Shown here piece by piece: positions 25,793-36,496 of a stretch of 64,000 nt of DNA. A program made the translations under genes and the position numbers. Origin of the DNA: Bacteroidales bacterium (GTDB lineage: Bacteria > Bacteroidota > Bacteroidia > Bacteroidales > UBA932); assembly GCA_017447265.1 (NCBI GenBank), contig JAFSOA010000010.1:1-64000 (forward strand), written 5' to 3'. Every line of letters begins with the position of its first letter. Position 1 is the stretch's first letter. The notes under the pieces were generated by a model. It had not been told where the DNA came from. It ran no database searches and worked only from the letters and a program-made list of their open reading frames with translations.

Positions 25793-25878
25793 TTCATCCA
25801 TGAATACCCCCGTTTTTATGGATATAATGCTCAACGCGATCAGTTCGTCCATAAAAACAGCCGCTTTTCATGGACGAA
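25793..25878. repeat. Imperfect 35-nt inverted repeat upstream of dacA
   Basis: Arm 25793-25827 (opens TTCATCCATGAA) and the reverse complement of arm 25844-25878 (opens TTCGTCCATGAA) agree at most positions, around a 16-nt loop. Each arm itself holds a TCCAT...ATGGA palindrome. It could form a long hairpin and may end comF transcription, but no T-tract follows. Confidence 0.6.
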
Positions 25879-25910
25879 ATGCATGGCATAGCAAATAGCG
25901 TTTTATCAAT

Positions 25911-25927
25911 TATTTTTGTTATCTTTG
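25911..25927 (+). promoter_or_regulatory. dacA promoter: overlapping -7 boxes
   Basis: TATTTTTG (25911-25918) and TATCTTTG (25920-25927) both fit TAnnTTTG; the second ends 7 nt before the ATG at 25935. A very short 5' UTR is predicted. Confidence 0.55.
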
Positions 25928-25934
25928 TTCGAAT

Positions 25935-26720
25935 ATGTTCGATTTCATAGATATATCGTGGATTGACGTGATCGACGTGCTGATGGTCGGGTTGCTGATC
26001 TATTGGCTGATCCGGGTCGTGCGCGGCACGTCGGCCGTCAATATATTCCTGGGTATCCTGCTGCTCTATGTAATCTGGATCGCCTCCCGCGCCCTGGGCA
26101 TGAAACTCCTCTCCTTTATCCTCGGACAGGTGCTCGGCGTGGGCGTGGTGGCCCTGCTGGTAATCTTCCAGCCCGAGATCCGCCGCTTCCTCCTCCGCAT
26201 CAGCTCCAGCACCTCCCAGGCTGCCTATAAAGGCCTCTTCAGCAAACTGTTCCGCCAGACCGCCCGCTCGGGCGGCATGCGGCCCGCCGAGCTGGAGGAG
26301 CTCACCGCCGCCTGCAGCCGGATGGCCGACACGAAGACCGGTGCCCTGATCGCCCTCCGGCACAATTCCGGCCTCGGTGAGATCATCGACACCGGCGATG
26401 AAATCGACGCCCGCATCAGCCGGCGCCTCATCGAGAACATCTTCTTCAAGAACTCCCCGCTGCACGACGGCGCCATGATCCTGTCGGAAAACCGCATCCT
26501 CGCGGCCCGCTGCACCCTGCCCATCACACAGCGGCAGGATATCCCCGCGCACTATGGCATGCGCCACCGCGCCGCCATCGGACTCTCCGAGGCCTGCGAC
26601 GCCTCGGTCATCGTCGTGTCCGAAGAGACCGGCCACATCTCCTTCGTGCAGGAAGGCCAGATCAAGACCCTGGGCAGCATTACAGAGCTGCGCCTGGCCA
26701 TCGAACAATCGTACAAATAA
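25935..26720 (+). CDS. dacA: Diadenylate cyclase (CdaA/DacA type)
   Basis: A 261-aa membrane diadenylate cyclase that condenses two ATP into the second messenger c-di-AMP. Three hydrophobic segments fill the first 90 residues (IDVLMVGLLIYWLIRVV, IFLGILLLYVIWIA, VLGVGVVALLVIF), then the DAC domain carries DGAM (about 178) and RHRAA (about 209), the two signature motifs. Length and topology fit CdaA rather than DisA. The gene stands 15 bp before mutS2 and probably shares its transcript. c-di-AMP commonly controls osmotic and cell-wall homeostasis; no partner is encoded nearby. Confidence 0.94.
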   Translation: MFDFIDISWIDVIDVLMVGLLIYWLIRVVRGTSAVNIFLGILLLYVIWIASRALGMKLLSFILGQVLGVGVVALLVIFQPEIRRFLLRISSSTSQAAYKGLFSKLFRQTARSGGMRPAELEELTAACSRMADTKTGALIALRHNSGLGEIIDTGDEIDARISRRLIENIFFKNSPLHDGAMILSENRILAARCTLPITQRQDIPAHYGMRHRAAIGLSEACDASVIVVSEETGHISFVQEGQIKTLGSITELRLAIEQSYK

Positions 26721-26735
26721 ACCCGCCTCCCGCCC

Positions 26736-29270
26736 ATGGTACTCGAGCAGAAAATCGGATTCAATAAGGTGCGGGAGAAGATAGCCGCCAAGTGCGTCAC
26801 CCAGTACGCCCAGCGGAAAGTCGCCGCCGAGCAGATCTCGCACGACCCGGAGGAAATCCTGTTCCGACTGGGCCTGACCGACGAGATGCGCCTCATCTGC
26901 CTCTTTGAAGACAGCTTCCCGGCTGGCGGCTACCTCGACACCAAAGAGTTTCTGCTGCCCCTGCAGGCAGAAAACACCAGCATCGACCTGCCCTCGCTCC
27001 GCGCCCTGCGCACCAGCCTCGACACGCTGCGCCGCATCCTGGCCTTTTTCCGCGAGTGCAAGGACGATCTGTACCCCATGCTCCGGCAGATTTCCGCATC
27101 GGTCAGCTATGACCCGGAAATCAGCCGCCGCATCGATACCATCCTGGACCGCAGCGGCGAAGTGCGGGATACGGCTTCCCCTGAGCTCGCCGAGATCCGC
27201 CGCAGCCTCCGCGCCAAAGAAGGACAGGTTTCCCGCCGCATCAATGCCATTCTGGGCAGCGCCAAAAGCGAAGGTCTGGTCGACGCCGACGCCGAAGTGG
27301 TGGTGCGCGACGGCCGCGTGCTGATTCCCGTGGCGGCCGGCAGCAAGAAGAAACTGCCCGGCATCGTCTACGACGAGTCGGCCAGCGGCAAGACTGCCTT
27401 CGTGGAGCCCATCGAGATCATCGAACTGGGCAACCAGATCCGGGAACTGCAGTTCGACGAACAGCGTGAAATCGCCCGTATCCTGCAGCTTTTCACCGAA
27501 TTTCTCCGACCTTACCTCGGCGGCCTGATCGCCGCATCCGAATACATCGGCGAGATCGACTTCATCCGCTCCAAAGCGCTGGTGGCCCTCGACATGATCG
27601 CCGGCATGCCCATCCTCTCGACCAACGGCGAGCTCAACCTGCGCCGTGCCCGCCATCCGCTGCTGGAGGCTTCGCTCCGCCGCGAGAAGAAGGAGATCGT
27701 GCCGCTGACCCTGTCGTTGAGCCGCGAGAAGCACATCCTGCTGATCTCGGGTCCGAACGCCGGCGGCAAGTCGGTGTGCCTCAAGACCGTGGGCCTGCTG
27801 CAGTATATGTTCCAGTGGGGCATGCTCATCCCGACTTCGGAGGTCAGCGAGATGCTGATCTTCGACAGCATCTTCATCGACATCGGCGACGACCAGTCGC
27901 TTGAGAACGACCTGAGCACCTACAGTTCGCACCTGCAGAACATGCGGGAGATCCTGACCCATGCCACCGAACATTCGCTCGTGCTCATCGACGAGTTCGG
28001 CAGCGGCACCGAGCCCGCCGCAGGCGGCGCGATCGCCGAGGCCGTGCTGGCCCGCCTCGACGCCCTGGGTGCCTACGGCGTGATCACGACCCACTACACC
28101 AACCTCAAGCTTTACGCCGACAAGAGCTCCGGCGTGGTCAACGGCGCCATGCTCTTCGACGGGGCGGCCATCAAGCCCCTGTTCCAGCTGCAGCAGGGCA
28201 TGCCCGGCAACTCCTTCGCCTTCGAGCTGGCCCGGAAGATGGGCCTGCCCGCCGACGTGGTGAAGGATGCGGAAGAACGTGCCGGCAGCGAATTCGTCAA
28301 CATTGAGCGCAACCTGCGCCAGATTGCGCGCAGCCGTCGCGTGCTCGACGAGAAACTGGCCCGCATCAAGAGCACCGACAAGACCCTCGAAAGCCTGACC
28401 GACAAATACCAGAAAGAACTCGAAGAAGTCAAGGCGCTCAAGAAGCGCATGCTCGACGAGGCCCGCGCCGAAGCCGCCGAGATCGTGACGGAGGCCAACA
28501 AACAGGTGGAACGCACCATCCGCGAAATCCGCGAGGCACAGGCCGAGCGCGACAGGACGCGCCAGGCCCGCGCCCAGCTCTCGCAGTTCAAGGAGGCGCT
28601 GCAGCAGGAGAATCCCAGCGAGAACGATGCTGCGATCGAGCGCAAGATGCAGAAGATCTCGGAGCGGAAGGAGCGGGAGCGTGTCCGGAAGGAACGTCGC
28701 GGGGAGGTTTCCAAAGCGCCATCAGGCGCTGGCGGAGACCAGGCGGGAGAGCCTCGTGAAACAGCGGGTCGGAGCGGCGGGACGGGCAGCGCCCCAGAAT
28801 TGAAAGTGGGCGATAAAGTGCGCCTCAAAGACAACAACATGGTGGGCGAAGTGGTGCAGGTCGCCGCCAAATATATTTCCGTGTCGGTGGGCAGCATCAT
28901 CTCGAAAATTGCCCCCGGCAAAGTCGAAAGAATCTCCAACCAGCAATACAAAGAGCAGACCCGCAGCACTTTCCGGCCGGTCATCCACTACGACAGCGAA
29001 TCGATCAGCCGGCGCAAGCTCGAGTTCAAGCCTACGATCGACATCCGCGGCCAGCGCCTGGCCGACGCCCTCGACATCGTCATGCACTTCATCGACGACG
29101 CCACGATGGTGGGGGTGGGGCAGGTGAAGATCCTGCACGGCAAGGGCAACGGCGTGCTGCGCGAGGAAATCCGCAAGTACCTCAAGACCGTCCCTTCCGT
29201 GGCTTCGTTCCGCGACGAGGCCGTACAGCAGGGCGGTGCCGGCATCACCGTGGTGGAAATGGACCTGTAA
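26736..29270 (+). CDS. mutS2: Endonuclease MutS2
   Basis: An 844-aa MutS2. The N-terminal core/lever helices lead to the ATPase with Walker A GPNAGGKS (about 338-345) and Walker B LVLIDEFGSGTEP, then a long coiled coil (about 515-650), a Gly/Ala/Glu-rich linker (about 655-685), a KOW-like segment (LKVGDKVRLKDNNMVGEV) and a C-terminal Smr nuclease domain (IDIRGQRLADAL, VKILHGKGNGVLREEIRKYL). MutS2 suppresses recombination and, in some bacteria, helps split collided ribosomes. It lacks the mismatch-recognition domain of MutS. The downstream small lipoprotein begins 4 bp after its stop. Confidence 0.95.
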   Translation: MVLEQKIGFNKVREKIAAKCVTQYAQRKVAAEQISHDPEEILFRLGLTDEMRLICLFEDSFPAGGYLDTKEFLLPLQAENTSIDLPSLRALRTSLDTLRRILAFFRECKDDLYPMLRQISASVSYDPEISRRIDTILDRSGEVRDTASPELAEIRRSLRAKEGQVSRRINAILGSAKSEGLVDADAEVVVRDGRVLIPVAAGSKKKLPGIVYDESASGKTAFVEPIEIIELGNQIRELQFDEQREIARILQLFTEFLRPYLGGLIAASEYIGEIDFIRSKALVALDMIAGMPILSTNGELNLRRARHPLLEASLRREKKEIVPLTLSLSREKHILLISGPNAGGKSVCLKTVGLLQYMFQWGMLIPTSEVSEMLIFDSIFIDIGDDQSLENDLSTYSSHLQNMREILTHATEHSLVLIDEFGSGTEPAAGGAIAEAVLARLDALGAYGVITTHYTNLKLYADKSSGVVNGAMLFDGAAIKPLFQLQQGMPGNSFAFELARKMGLPADVVKDAEERAGSEFVNIERNLRQIARSRRVLDEKLARIKSTDKTLESLTDKYQKELEEVKALKKRMLDEARAEAAEIVTEANKQVERTIREIREAQAERDRTRQARAQLSQFKEALQQENPSENDAAIERKMQKISERKERERVRKERRGEVSKAPSGAGGDQAGEPRETAGRSGGTGSAPELKVGDKVRLKDNNMVGEVVQVAAKYISVSVGSIISKIAPGKVERISNQQYKEQTRSTFRPVIHYDSESISRRKLEFKPTIDIRGQRLADALDIVMHFIDDATMVGVGQVKILHGKGNGVLREEIRKYLKTVPSVASFRDEAVQQGGAGITVVEMDL

Positions 29271-29625
29271 ACCGATGAAAAAGACCCTGATCCTTCTTGC
29301 CTGCTGCCTCCTGGCCCTCGGCGCCTGCCAACGCCCGGAGAAGCGTGTCCGGGCCGTTGCCGAATCGTTTCTGCACGCGTATTACACGGCTGACTACGCC
29401 GCCGCGGCCGCACAGTGCACGCCGCGCCTGGCCGCGCTGGTGTCGCAGGGCGCCGAAGACCCGTCCGTCGTGCCCGACGACCTGGCGCAAAAAATGAAAG
29501 AGGCCCTGTCGGAGACCTCTTTCCAAATCATTTCCGTCGAGCTCGACGAAGACGCTGCTTCCGCCCGCGTCCGCTATGACCTCAGCGTACCGGATGCCGG
29601 CAGGCCGGTGCCGATGACGCTGGTG

Positions 29626-30867
<1,242 letters not shown>

Positions 30868-30886
30868 GATTTTAGCCTTTTTTTAG

Positions 30887-30918
30887 GGTGGTTGGCAAGC
30901 AGTACAAATCCATCCACC
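30887..30918 (-). promoter_or_regulatory. Hairpin in the metK leader
   Basis: On the minus strand GGTGGATGG (30918-30910) pairs with CCAACCACC (30895-30887), nine positions with one A/A mismatch, around a 14-nt loop. It lies 19 bp before the metK start, between promoter and gene. I cannot match it to a known SAM riboswitch; it may be a regulatory or attenuating element. Confidence 0.4.
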
Positions 30919-30932
30919 GGGTTAAGTGGCTG

Positions 30933-30940
30933 CAAAGGTA
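30933..30940 (-). promoter_or_regulatory. -7 box TACCTTTG of metK
   Basis: Fits TAnnTTTG on the minus strand, placing the transcription start near 30928 and giving a leader of about 60 nt that contains the hairpin at 30887-30918. Confidence 0.6.
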
Positions 30941-31004
30941 GAAAAAATATGAGCAAGTCAAAACCGTTTGTTGATAACTTCCTGAAAATTCTCATGAAAT
31001 CAAG

Positions 31005-31035
31005 TTTGTAATAATGCGGGGAATTGTTATTTTTG
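31005..31035 (+). promoter_or_regulatory. Bacteroides promoter: TTTG, 19-nt spacer, TATTTTTG
   Basis: A -33 element TTTG (31005-31008) and a -7 element TATTTTTG (31028-31035) separated by 19 nt, the classical Bacteroides sigma-ABfr spacing. It precedes the nuclease gene at 31060 and probably drives the operon to 38152. Confidence 0.75.
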
Positions 31036-31059
31036 CGCCGTCGTTTCAAGCCTGCAAAC

Positions 31060-33126
31060 ATGAAACAGCGTATATTGCTTTCCCTTTTAGCCGTAGCGGC
31101 TTTCCTTGTCGTGTCCTGTGACAAGCCTGAGCCGGAACCTGAACCTATACGCGTATCTGTCTCACCTTCATCCATTTCCTTTACTTCTGAAGGCGGAACA
31201 GAGAGCTTCTCTGTCTCGTCCAACGGGCTTTGGTACGTGCGTACCGAAGGTTCGTGGATCAGCACCTCGACCGCCTCGGGTTCGGGCAACGGAACCGTGC
31301 AGGTGATCGCGGCCTCCAATACGGGTGAAAGCCGGACGGCGACGATCCATATCGAATCGGCCGACAACAAGGCGACGGTGAGCGTCACGCAGCAGGCCTA
31401 CGTGAAGCCCGAGCCCGTGGTGAAAAGCATCAAGGACATCCGCGCGCTCTACAAGGGCAGCGACTATAAGATTACCGATGACATCTATCTTGAAGGTGCC
31501 GTCCTCAGTGATTTCCGCAAGAAAGAGGATGGCGGCCTCCACAACTATACCTCCGCGAAGACGCTGATCGTCTCCGACGGCGAAGCGGGCCTCATGTTGC
31601 GGCTGACGGAAGACAACAAGGATATCCTCCGCGGCCAGAAAGTGCGTGTCTCGCTCAAGAACCAGACCCTTTCGGTCTACAACGGCGGGCCGCTCCAGAT
31701 CAGCGACCTGCCGCGCGACCGGGTCACCACGACCGGCACGGAGACCCTGGTGCCCAGGGAAGTTTCCGTCCAGGAACTGCTGACGGGCAACTACGAGTGT
31801 ACCTACGTGGCTGTCAAGGAAGTCCAGGTCAAGGCGGAGTATGTTGGCAAGCCCTTCGGGAATGCGGAAAACCATACCTCGATTCCTTTCGAAGGAAAGT
31901 CGGGCGGTGAATTCGACCTCTTCACGTCGAAACTAGCCTCGTTTATCAATGAAACAGTACCTTCCGGCAGCGGTACTTTAAAAGGTATTGCCGGCGTATT
32001 CGGATCCCGTTGCCAGATCTACATTTCGGAGAAGGGCGACTATGCAGGCTTGACCGGTGAGCGTTTCGCTCCCGGCGCCCGTTTCTCCCTGGCGGCGACG
32101 AGCCGGACGGTGAGTGGTGATGCCGGTTCCTTCGGCATCACCCTTGCCGCCAATGTCGCATGGAAGGCGACCGCGTCCGATGCCGACTTCAGCGTCTCTC
32201 CCGCTTCCGGTACGAAAGACGCCACGGTGACGGTCACTTACAAAAGCAATCCGAGTACGGCCCAGAGCCGCGTGGCCAGGGTGATTTTCACCACGGAAGA
32301 CGCCGGCGTCGCGCAGAAGGAACTCACGTTCACGATCACGCAGCTGGCGCTGGACCAGGTGGTTCCGAGCCCGGTGCAGGCCTGGACGGAACTTCCGGCC
32401 ATGCAGCAGGCGGAGGGCAAAGCCTTCTTCAGCCACGACATGACCTACGGAGGAGCGACCGTCCGCAACTATTCTTTCTGGTATGACCTGAACAACCGGG
32501 TGGCCCTCTGGGTGGCCTATCCGCTGGTCAAGGGGCATCTCTCCGGGGTGAAGCGCACCGACAAGTGGGACTACGACCCGATGGTGCCGCACCGCTACCA
32601 GGGTGAAGTCTCGTACAGCTATGCCGGCTATGACCGCGGACACCAGCTTCCCTCCGCCGACCGTCTGTGCAGTGCGGAGGCCAACGAGCAGACCTTCTAT
32701 TACACCAATATCACACCGCAGAACAAGAATTTCAACCAGGGCATCTGGGAGACGCTCGAAGTCCTGGTGCGCAACCAGCTTTCCGCGTGCGACACGATGT
32801 TCGTGGTGACGGGCTGCGTGCTCAGCACGGATGAAAACCCGACGGTCGTCTATGCGAAAGATACGCAGGGCAAGGATGTGGCGGTGCCGCAGATCTACTA
32901 TAAGGTGCTCCTGCGCTACAAGGCGGGTGCGGCCAACGGCGGCTATTCGGGCATCGGCTTCTGGCTGGAGAACAGGAGTTACGGCAGCGAGGTGATCAGC
33001 CGCAGCCACGCCTGCACGATCGACCAGATCGAAGGCCGCGTAGGCATCGATTTCTTCGTGAACCTGAAAGATGAGTATGAAAAAGAAGCCGAATCGAAAT
33101 TCGATGCCGGCGCATGGGGATTATGA
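31060..33126 (+). CDS. Secreted lipoprotein DNA/RNA non-specific endonuclease with BACON and OB-fold (DUF5689-like) domains
   Basis: A 688-aa lipoprotein (MKQRILLSLLAVAAFLVVSC, Cys20) with a Pro-Glu linker. Domains in order: BACON (about 30-115), OB-fold DUF5689-like (about 118-335), second BACON (about 340-430), then an NucA/EndoG-type nuclease (about 445-680). The nuclease has the DRGH motif (Asp525-His528, catalytic His528) and the metal site region NFNQGIWETLE. Such enzymes cut single- and double-stranded DNA and RNA. Lipid anchoring with binding domains suggests it works at the cell surface. The next genes are a TBDR and an OB-fold lipoprotein, compatible with uptake of the products. Confidence 0.88.
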   Translation: MKQRILLSLLAVAAFLVVSCDKPEPEPEPIRVSVSPSSISFTSEGGTESFSVSSNGLWYVRTEGSWISTSTASGSGNGTVQVIAASNTGESRTATIHIESADNKATVSVTQQAYVKPEPVVKSIKDIRALYKGSDYKITDDIYLEGAVLSDFRKKEDGGLHNYTSAKTLIVSDGEAGLMLRLTEDNKDILRGQKVRVSLKNQTLSVYNGGPLQISDLPRDRVTTTGTETLVPREVSVQELLTGNYECTYVAVKEVQVKAEYVGKPFGNAENHTSIPFEGKSGGEFDLFTSKLASFINETVPSGSGTLKGIAGVFGSRCQIYISEKGDYAGLTGERFAPGARFSLAATSRTVSGDAGSFGITLAANVAWKATASDADFSVSPASGTKDATVTVTYKSNPSTAQSRVARVIFTTEDAGVAQKELTFTITQLALDQVVPSPVQAWTELPAMQQAEGKAFFSHDMTYGGATVRNYSFWYDLNNRVALWVAYPLVKGHLSGVKRTDKWDYDPMVPHRYQGEVSYSYAGYDRGHQLPSADRLCSAEANEQTFYYTNITPQNKNFNQGIWETLEVLVRNQLSACDTMFVVTGCVLSTDENPTVVYAKDTQGKDVAVPQIYYKVLLRYKAGAANGGYSGIGFWLENRSYGSEVISRSHACTIDQIEGRVGIDFFVNLKDEYEKEAESKFDAGAWGL

Positions 33127-33177
33127 TGAAATAAAACAACTATTTATTATATCAACAATTAACCACAAACAACATTT

Positions 33178-36100
33178 ATGAAAAAAACACTCAAGTTTTT
33201 CATGGCTGCAGCAGCCTTTCTGATGATGGTGTTTACGGCCCAGGCCCAGGTGACCACCTCGGCCCTCGCCGGACAGATCGTCGATGAAGGCGGCGAGCCG
33301 CTGGTCGGCGCGACCGTCATCGCGGTCCACACCCCTTCCGGCACGCAGTACTATGCCGTGGCCAACGAAGAAGGCCGCTATGCCATCCAGGGTATGCGTA
33401 CCGGTGGCCCGTATGAAGTGACCTACTCCCTGATCGGCTGCCAGACGGTCGTGATCCCCGACATCACCCTCGCCCTGGCTGAAACCTATCAGCAGAACGT
33501 GCGGATGAAGACCGCGGCCCAGAACCTCTCCGAGGCCATCGTGGTCGCATCGGCCGCTTCCAAATTCTCCAATGAGAAAACGGGTGCCGCCACCAACATC
33601 TCCAACCAGCAGATCACCAACCTCCCGAGCGTGAGCCGCGCCATCACCGACGTGACCCGCCTGTCGCCGTACGGCGGCAACGGCATGAGCTTCGCCGGCA
33701 GCGACGGTCGTCTGGCCAACTTCACGGTGGACGGTGCCAACTTCAACAACAACTTCGGTCTGAGCTCCAACCTGCCTGGTGGCGGCAACCCGATCTCCAT
33801 CGACGCCATCGAGGAACTCCAGGTCGTGATCTCCCCGTATGACGTCCGTCAGACCAACTTCATCGGCGGCGGTGTCAACGCCATTACGAAGTCCGGTACG
33901 AACACCTTCCGCGGAAGCGCCTATGTGTATCATCGCAACGAAAACCTCCGTGGTGACACGGTAGAAGGCGAGCAGATCGGCGGCGCACGCGCCAAAGACC
34001 GTTCGACCACCTACGGCTTCACCATCGGCGGCCCGATCGTCAAGAACAAACTCTTCTTCTTCGTCAACGGCGAATATTCCAAGATCCCGACCATCGTCAA
34101 CCGTTGGCAGGGTTCCACGAACGGCGTCGCCGATCCGGACAACTACATCTCCCGCACGAAACTCAGCGACCTGCAGCGCGCCTCCGAATACGTGAAGAGC
34201 AAATATGGCTATGACACGGGTTCCTGGACCGACTTCCCGGCCGATGAGAAGAACATGAAGATCCTGGCCCGCCTTGACTGGAACATCAGCAACCAGCACA
34301 AGCTGGCCCTCCGTTACAACTATACGCAGAACAACGTGTGGAACTCGCCGAACGGCAGCTCCATGGACGGTGGCACGCGTATGAGCGGCGCCCGTATGTC
34401 GCAGTACTCCATGTCCTTCGCCAACTCGATGTATTCCATGAAGAACATCGTGAGCACCTGGTCGCTCGACCTCAACAGCCGTCTGTCCGACAACCTGTCG
34501 AACCAGTTCCTGGCCACCTTCTCGAAACTCGACGATATCCGCGGCACCAACTCCGAAGAGTTCCCGTTCATCGATATCCTCGATGACAACAGCTCCAACA
34601 ACTACATGGCCCTCGGCTATGAGCTGTTCACCTGGAACAACGCCGTGCACAACACCGTGGCCAACGTCAAGGACGACATCACCTGGTACAAGGGCAGCCA
34701 CAAGGTTACCGCCGGTCTCAACTACGAGTATCAGATGGCTGACAACCAGTACATGCGTAACGGTTCCGGTTACTACCGCTACAAGACTCTCGACGACTTC
34801 CTCAACGGCCGTACCCCGGAGGTGGTCTGCTTGACCTACGGTTACGACGGTGAGCAGTATCCGGCCGCCCGTGTCCAGTTCCACAAAGCCGGCATCTATG
34901 CCCAGGACGAATGGAACATCAACGACCGCTTCAAACTGACCTACGGTATCCGTCTCGACGGCCTGTTCTTCGACAACGGCGACCTGATGACCAACAATGC
35001 CATCAAGGAGCTGACCTATTATCCGAAGCGGTACAACTACCAGGAAACGCACATCGACACCGGTAAATGGCCTACCTCCAAGGTGACCGTTTCTCCGCGC
35101 GTGGGCTTCAGCTGGGATGTCTTCGGCGACAAGAGCTTCAAGGTGCGTGGTGGTACGGGTCTCTTCTCCGGCCGTCTGCCGCTCGTGTTCTTCACCAACA
35201 TGCCGACCAACGGTGGTCTGGTGCAGTATCAGGCACAGATCAATGCCAAGAACGCTGCCGCAAGAGGCTTCTCGATGGATGTGTTTGACGGCGGTCTGGT
35301 GACCGACGCCAACGGCAAGGCTACCATCGCGGCTCTCTACGACAAACTCGTCAGCCTCGGTTACCCGAGCACGGTGAAACCGGAAGACGGTACGGTTCCT
35401 TCCGCCGTCAACGGTGTCGATCCGAAGTTCAAGATGCCGCAGGTCTGGAAGAGCTCGCTCGCATTGGACTACAGCTTCCCGACCTCTTTCCCGTTCAGCA
35501 TCTCGGCTGAGGGTATCTTCAACAAGACCGTCAACGCGGTGGCCATCTCCGACTGGAGCATGAGCAACGTGGCCGGTTTCGCCCGCTTCAACGGTGCCGA
35601 CAACCGCCCGATCTATCCTGCCGGCTTCCGCTACACCACCAAAGCCTTTGTCCTGGAGAACACCGACAAGGGTTACGGCTGGAGCGCCAGCGCCCAACTC
35701 AACATGCAGCCGATCAAGAGCCTGAGCATCATGGCCGCCTACACGCACACCGTGAGCAAGGAAATCACCGGCATGCCGGGTTCCGCCGCCGAGTCGGCCT
35801 TCACCTATGTGCCGACCAACGAAGGTCCGAACTACATCAAACTCCACAATTCGCAGTATGTGACGCCTGACCGCGTGGTCGCTTCCCTGACGCACCACGA
35901 CAAGGCCGGCAACCACTACAGCTTCATCTATGAGGCTTGGCGTGGCGGTTACAACTACTCCTACATGCTGTCGAACGACATGAACGGCGACGGTTACAAC
36001 TACGACGCTCTCTACATCCCGACCGACGAAGAAGTGCAGACCCGCCAGTTCCGTTTTGTCTCGCCTGACGACCAGAACCGCTTCCTGGACTTCCTCCACA

Positions 36101-36480
36101 ACGACAAGTACCTGAGAAGCCACCAGGGCCAGTATGCAGAAGGCTACAGCCTCTACAGCCCGTGGGTGCACCGTCTGGACTTCAGCTACAAGCACGACTT
36201 CACCGTCAAGTGCGGCAAGAACACCAACACCTTGCAGCTCTGCCTCGACCTGAAGAACGTCCTCAACCTGTTCAACTCCAGCTGGGGTGTGAGCAAGTAC
36301 CTCAACCCGGCCATCGGCTCCGATGCCCGCATCCTCAAGTATGAAGGTGTCGACGCTGACGGTTATGCTACCTTCTCCACGCCGGCCGCCATCAGCGGCG
36401 CGACCCAGACTTTCGTTCCGAACCACGCGCTCGGACAGTGCTGGTATGCTTCCGTGGGTATCAAATATCTGTTCAACTAA
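33178..36480 (+). CDS. Large Oar-like TonB-dependent receptor
   Basis: An 1100-aa outer-membrane receptor. Signal peptide (about 1-23, ending AQAQ), carboxypeptidase-like domain (about 27-120: LAGQIVDEGGEPLVGATVIA), plug (about 125-250: LPSVSRAITDVTRLSPYGG, FTVDGANFNNNFG, VVISPYDVRQTNF, GTNTFRGSAYVYH) and a long barrel ending SVGIKYLFN. This is the Oar/OmpA-related TBDR type without a SusD partner. It follows the nuclease by 51 bp and precedes the OB-fold lipoprotein by 16 bp. Frequent CGT and GGT codons resemble fusA and suggest strong expression. The substrate is unknown; nucleic acid products are suggested by the neighbour. Confidence 0.9.
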   Translation: MKKTLKFFMAAAAFLMMVFTAQAQVTTSALAGQIVDEGGEPLVGATVIAVHTPSGTQYYAVANEEGRYAIQGMRTGGPYEVTYSLIGCQTVVIPDITLALAETYQQNVRMKTAAQNLSEAIVVASAASKFSNEKTGAATNISNQQITNLPSVSRAITDVTRLSPYGGNGMSFAGSDGRLANFTVDGANFNNNFGLSSNLPGGGNPISIDAIEELQVVISPYDVRQTNFIGGGVNAITKSGTNTFRGSAYVYHRNENLRGDTVEGEQIGGARAKDRSTTYGFTIGGPIVKNKLFFFVNGEYSKIPTIVNRWQGSTNGVADPDNYISRTKLSDLQRASEYVKSKYGYDTGSWTDFPADEKNMKILARLDWNISNQHKLALRYNYTQNNVWNSPNGSSMDGGTRMSGARMSQYSMSFANSMYSMKNIVSTWSLDLNSRLSDNLSNQFLATFSKLDDIRGTNSEEFPFIDILDDNSSNNYMALGYELFTWNNAVHNTVANVKDDITWYKGSHKVTAGLNYEYQMADNQYMRNGSGYYRYKTLDDFLNGRTPEVVCLTYGYDGEQYPAARVQFHKAGIYAQDEWNINDRFKLTYGIRLDGLFFDNGDLMTNNAIKELTYYPKRYNYQETHIDTGKWPTSKVTVSPRVGFSWDVFGDKSFKVRGGTGLFSGRLPLVFFTNMPTNGGLVQYQAQINAKNAAARGFSMDVFDGGLVTDANGKATIAALYDKLVSLGYPSTVKPEDGTVPSAVNGVDPKFKMPQVWKSSLALDYSFPTSFPFSISAEGIFNKTVNAVAISDWSMSNVAGFARFNGADNRPIYPAGFRYTTKAFVLENTDKGYGWSASAQLNMQPIKSLSIMAAYTHTVSKEITGMPGSAAESAFTYVPTNEGPNYIKLHNSQYVTPDRVVASLTHHDKAGNHYSFIYEAWRGGYNYSYMLSNDMNGDGYNYDALYIPTDEEVQTRQFRFVSPDDQNRFLDFLHNDKYLRSHQGQYAEGYSLYSPWVHRLDFSYKHDFTVKCGKNTNTLQLCLDLKNVLNLFNSSWGVSKYLNPAIGSDARILKYEGVDADGYATFSTPAAISGATQTFVPNHALGQCWYASVGIKYLFN

Positions 36481-36496
36481 TTAACAAGACTGCGAT

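Noticed and set aside
30868-30930. SAM-I or SAM-II riboswitch upstream of metK
   Set aside because: Neither the SAM-I core nor the SAM-II pseudoknot pattern can be matched by eye; only a hairpin is supported, so it is listed as an unclassified leader element.
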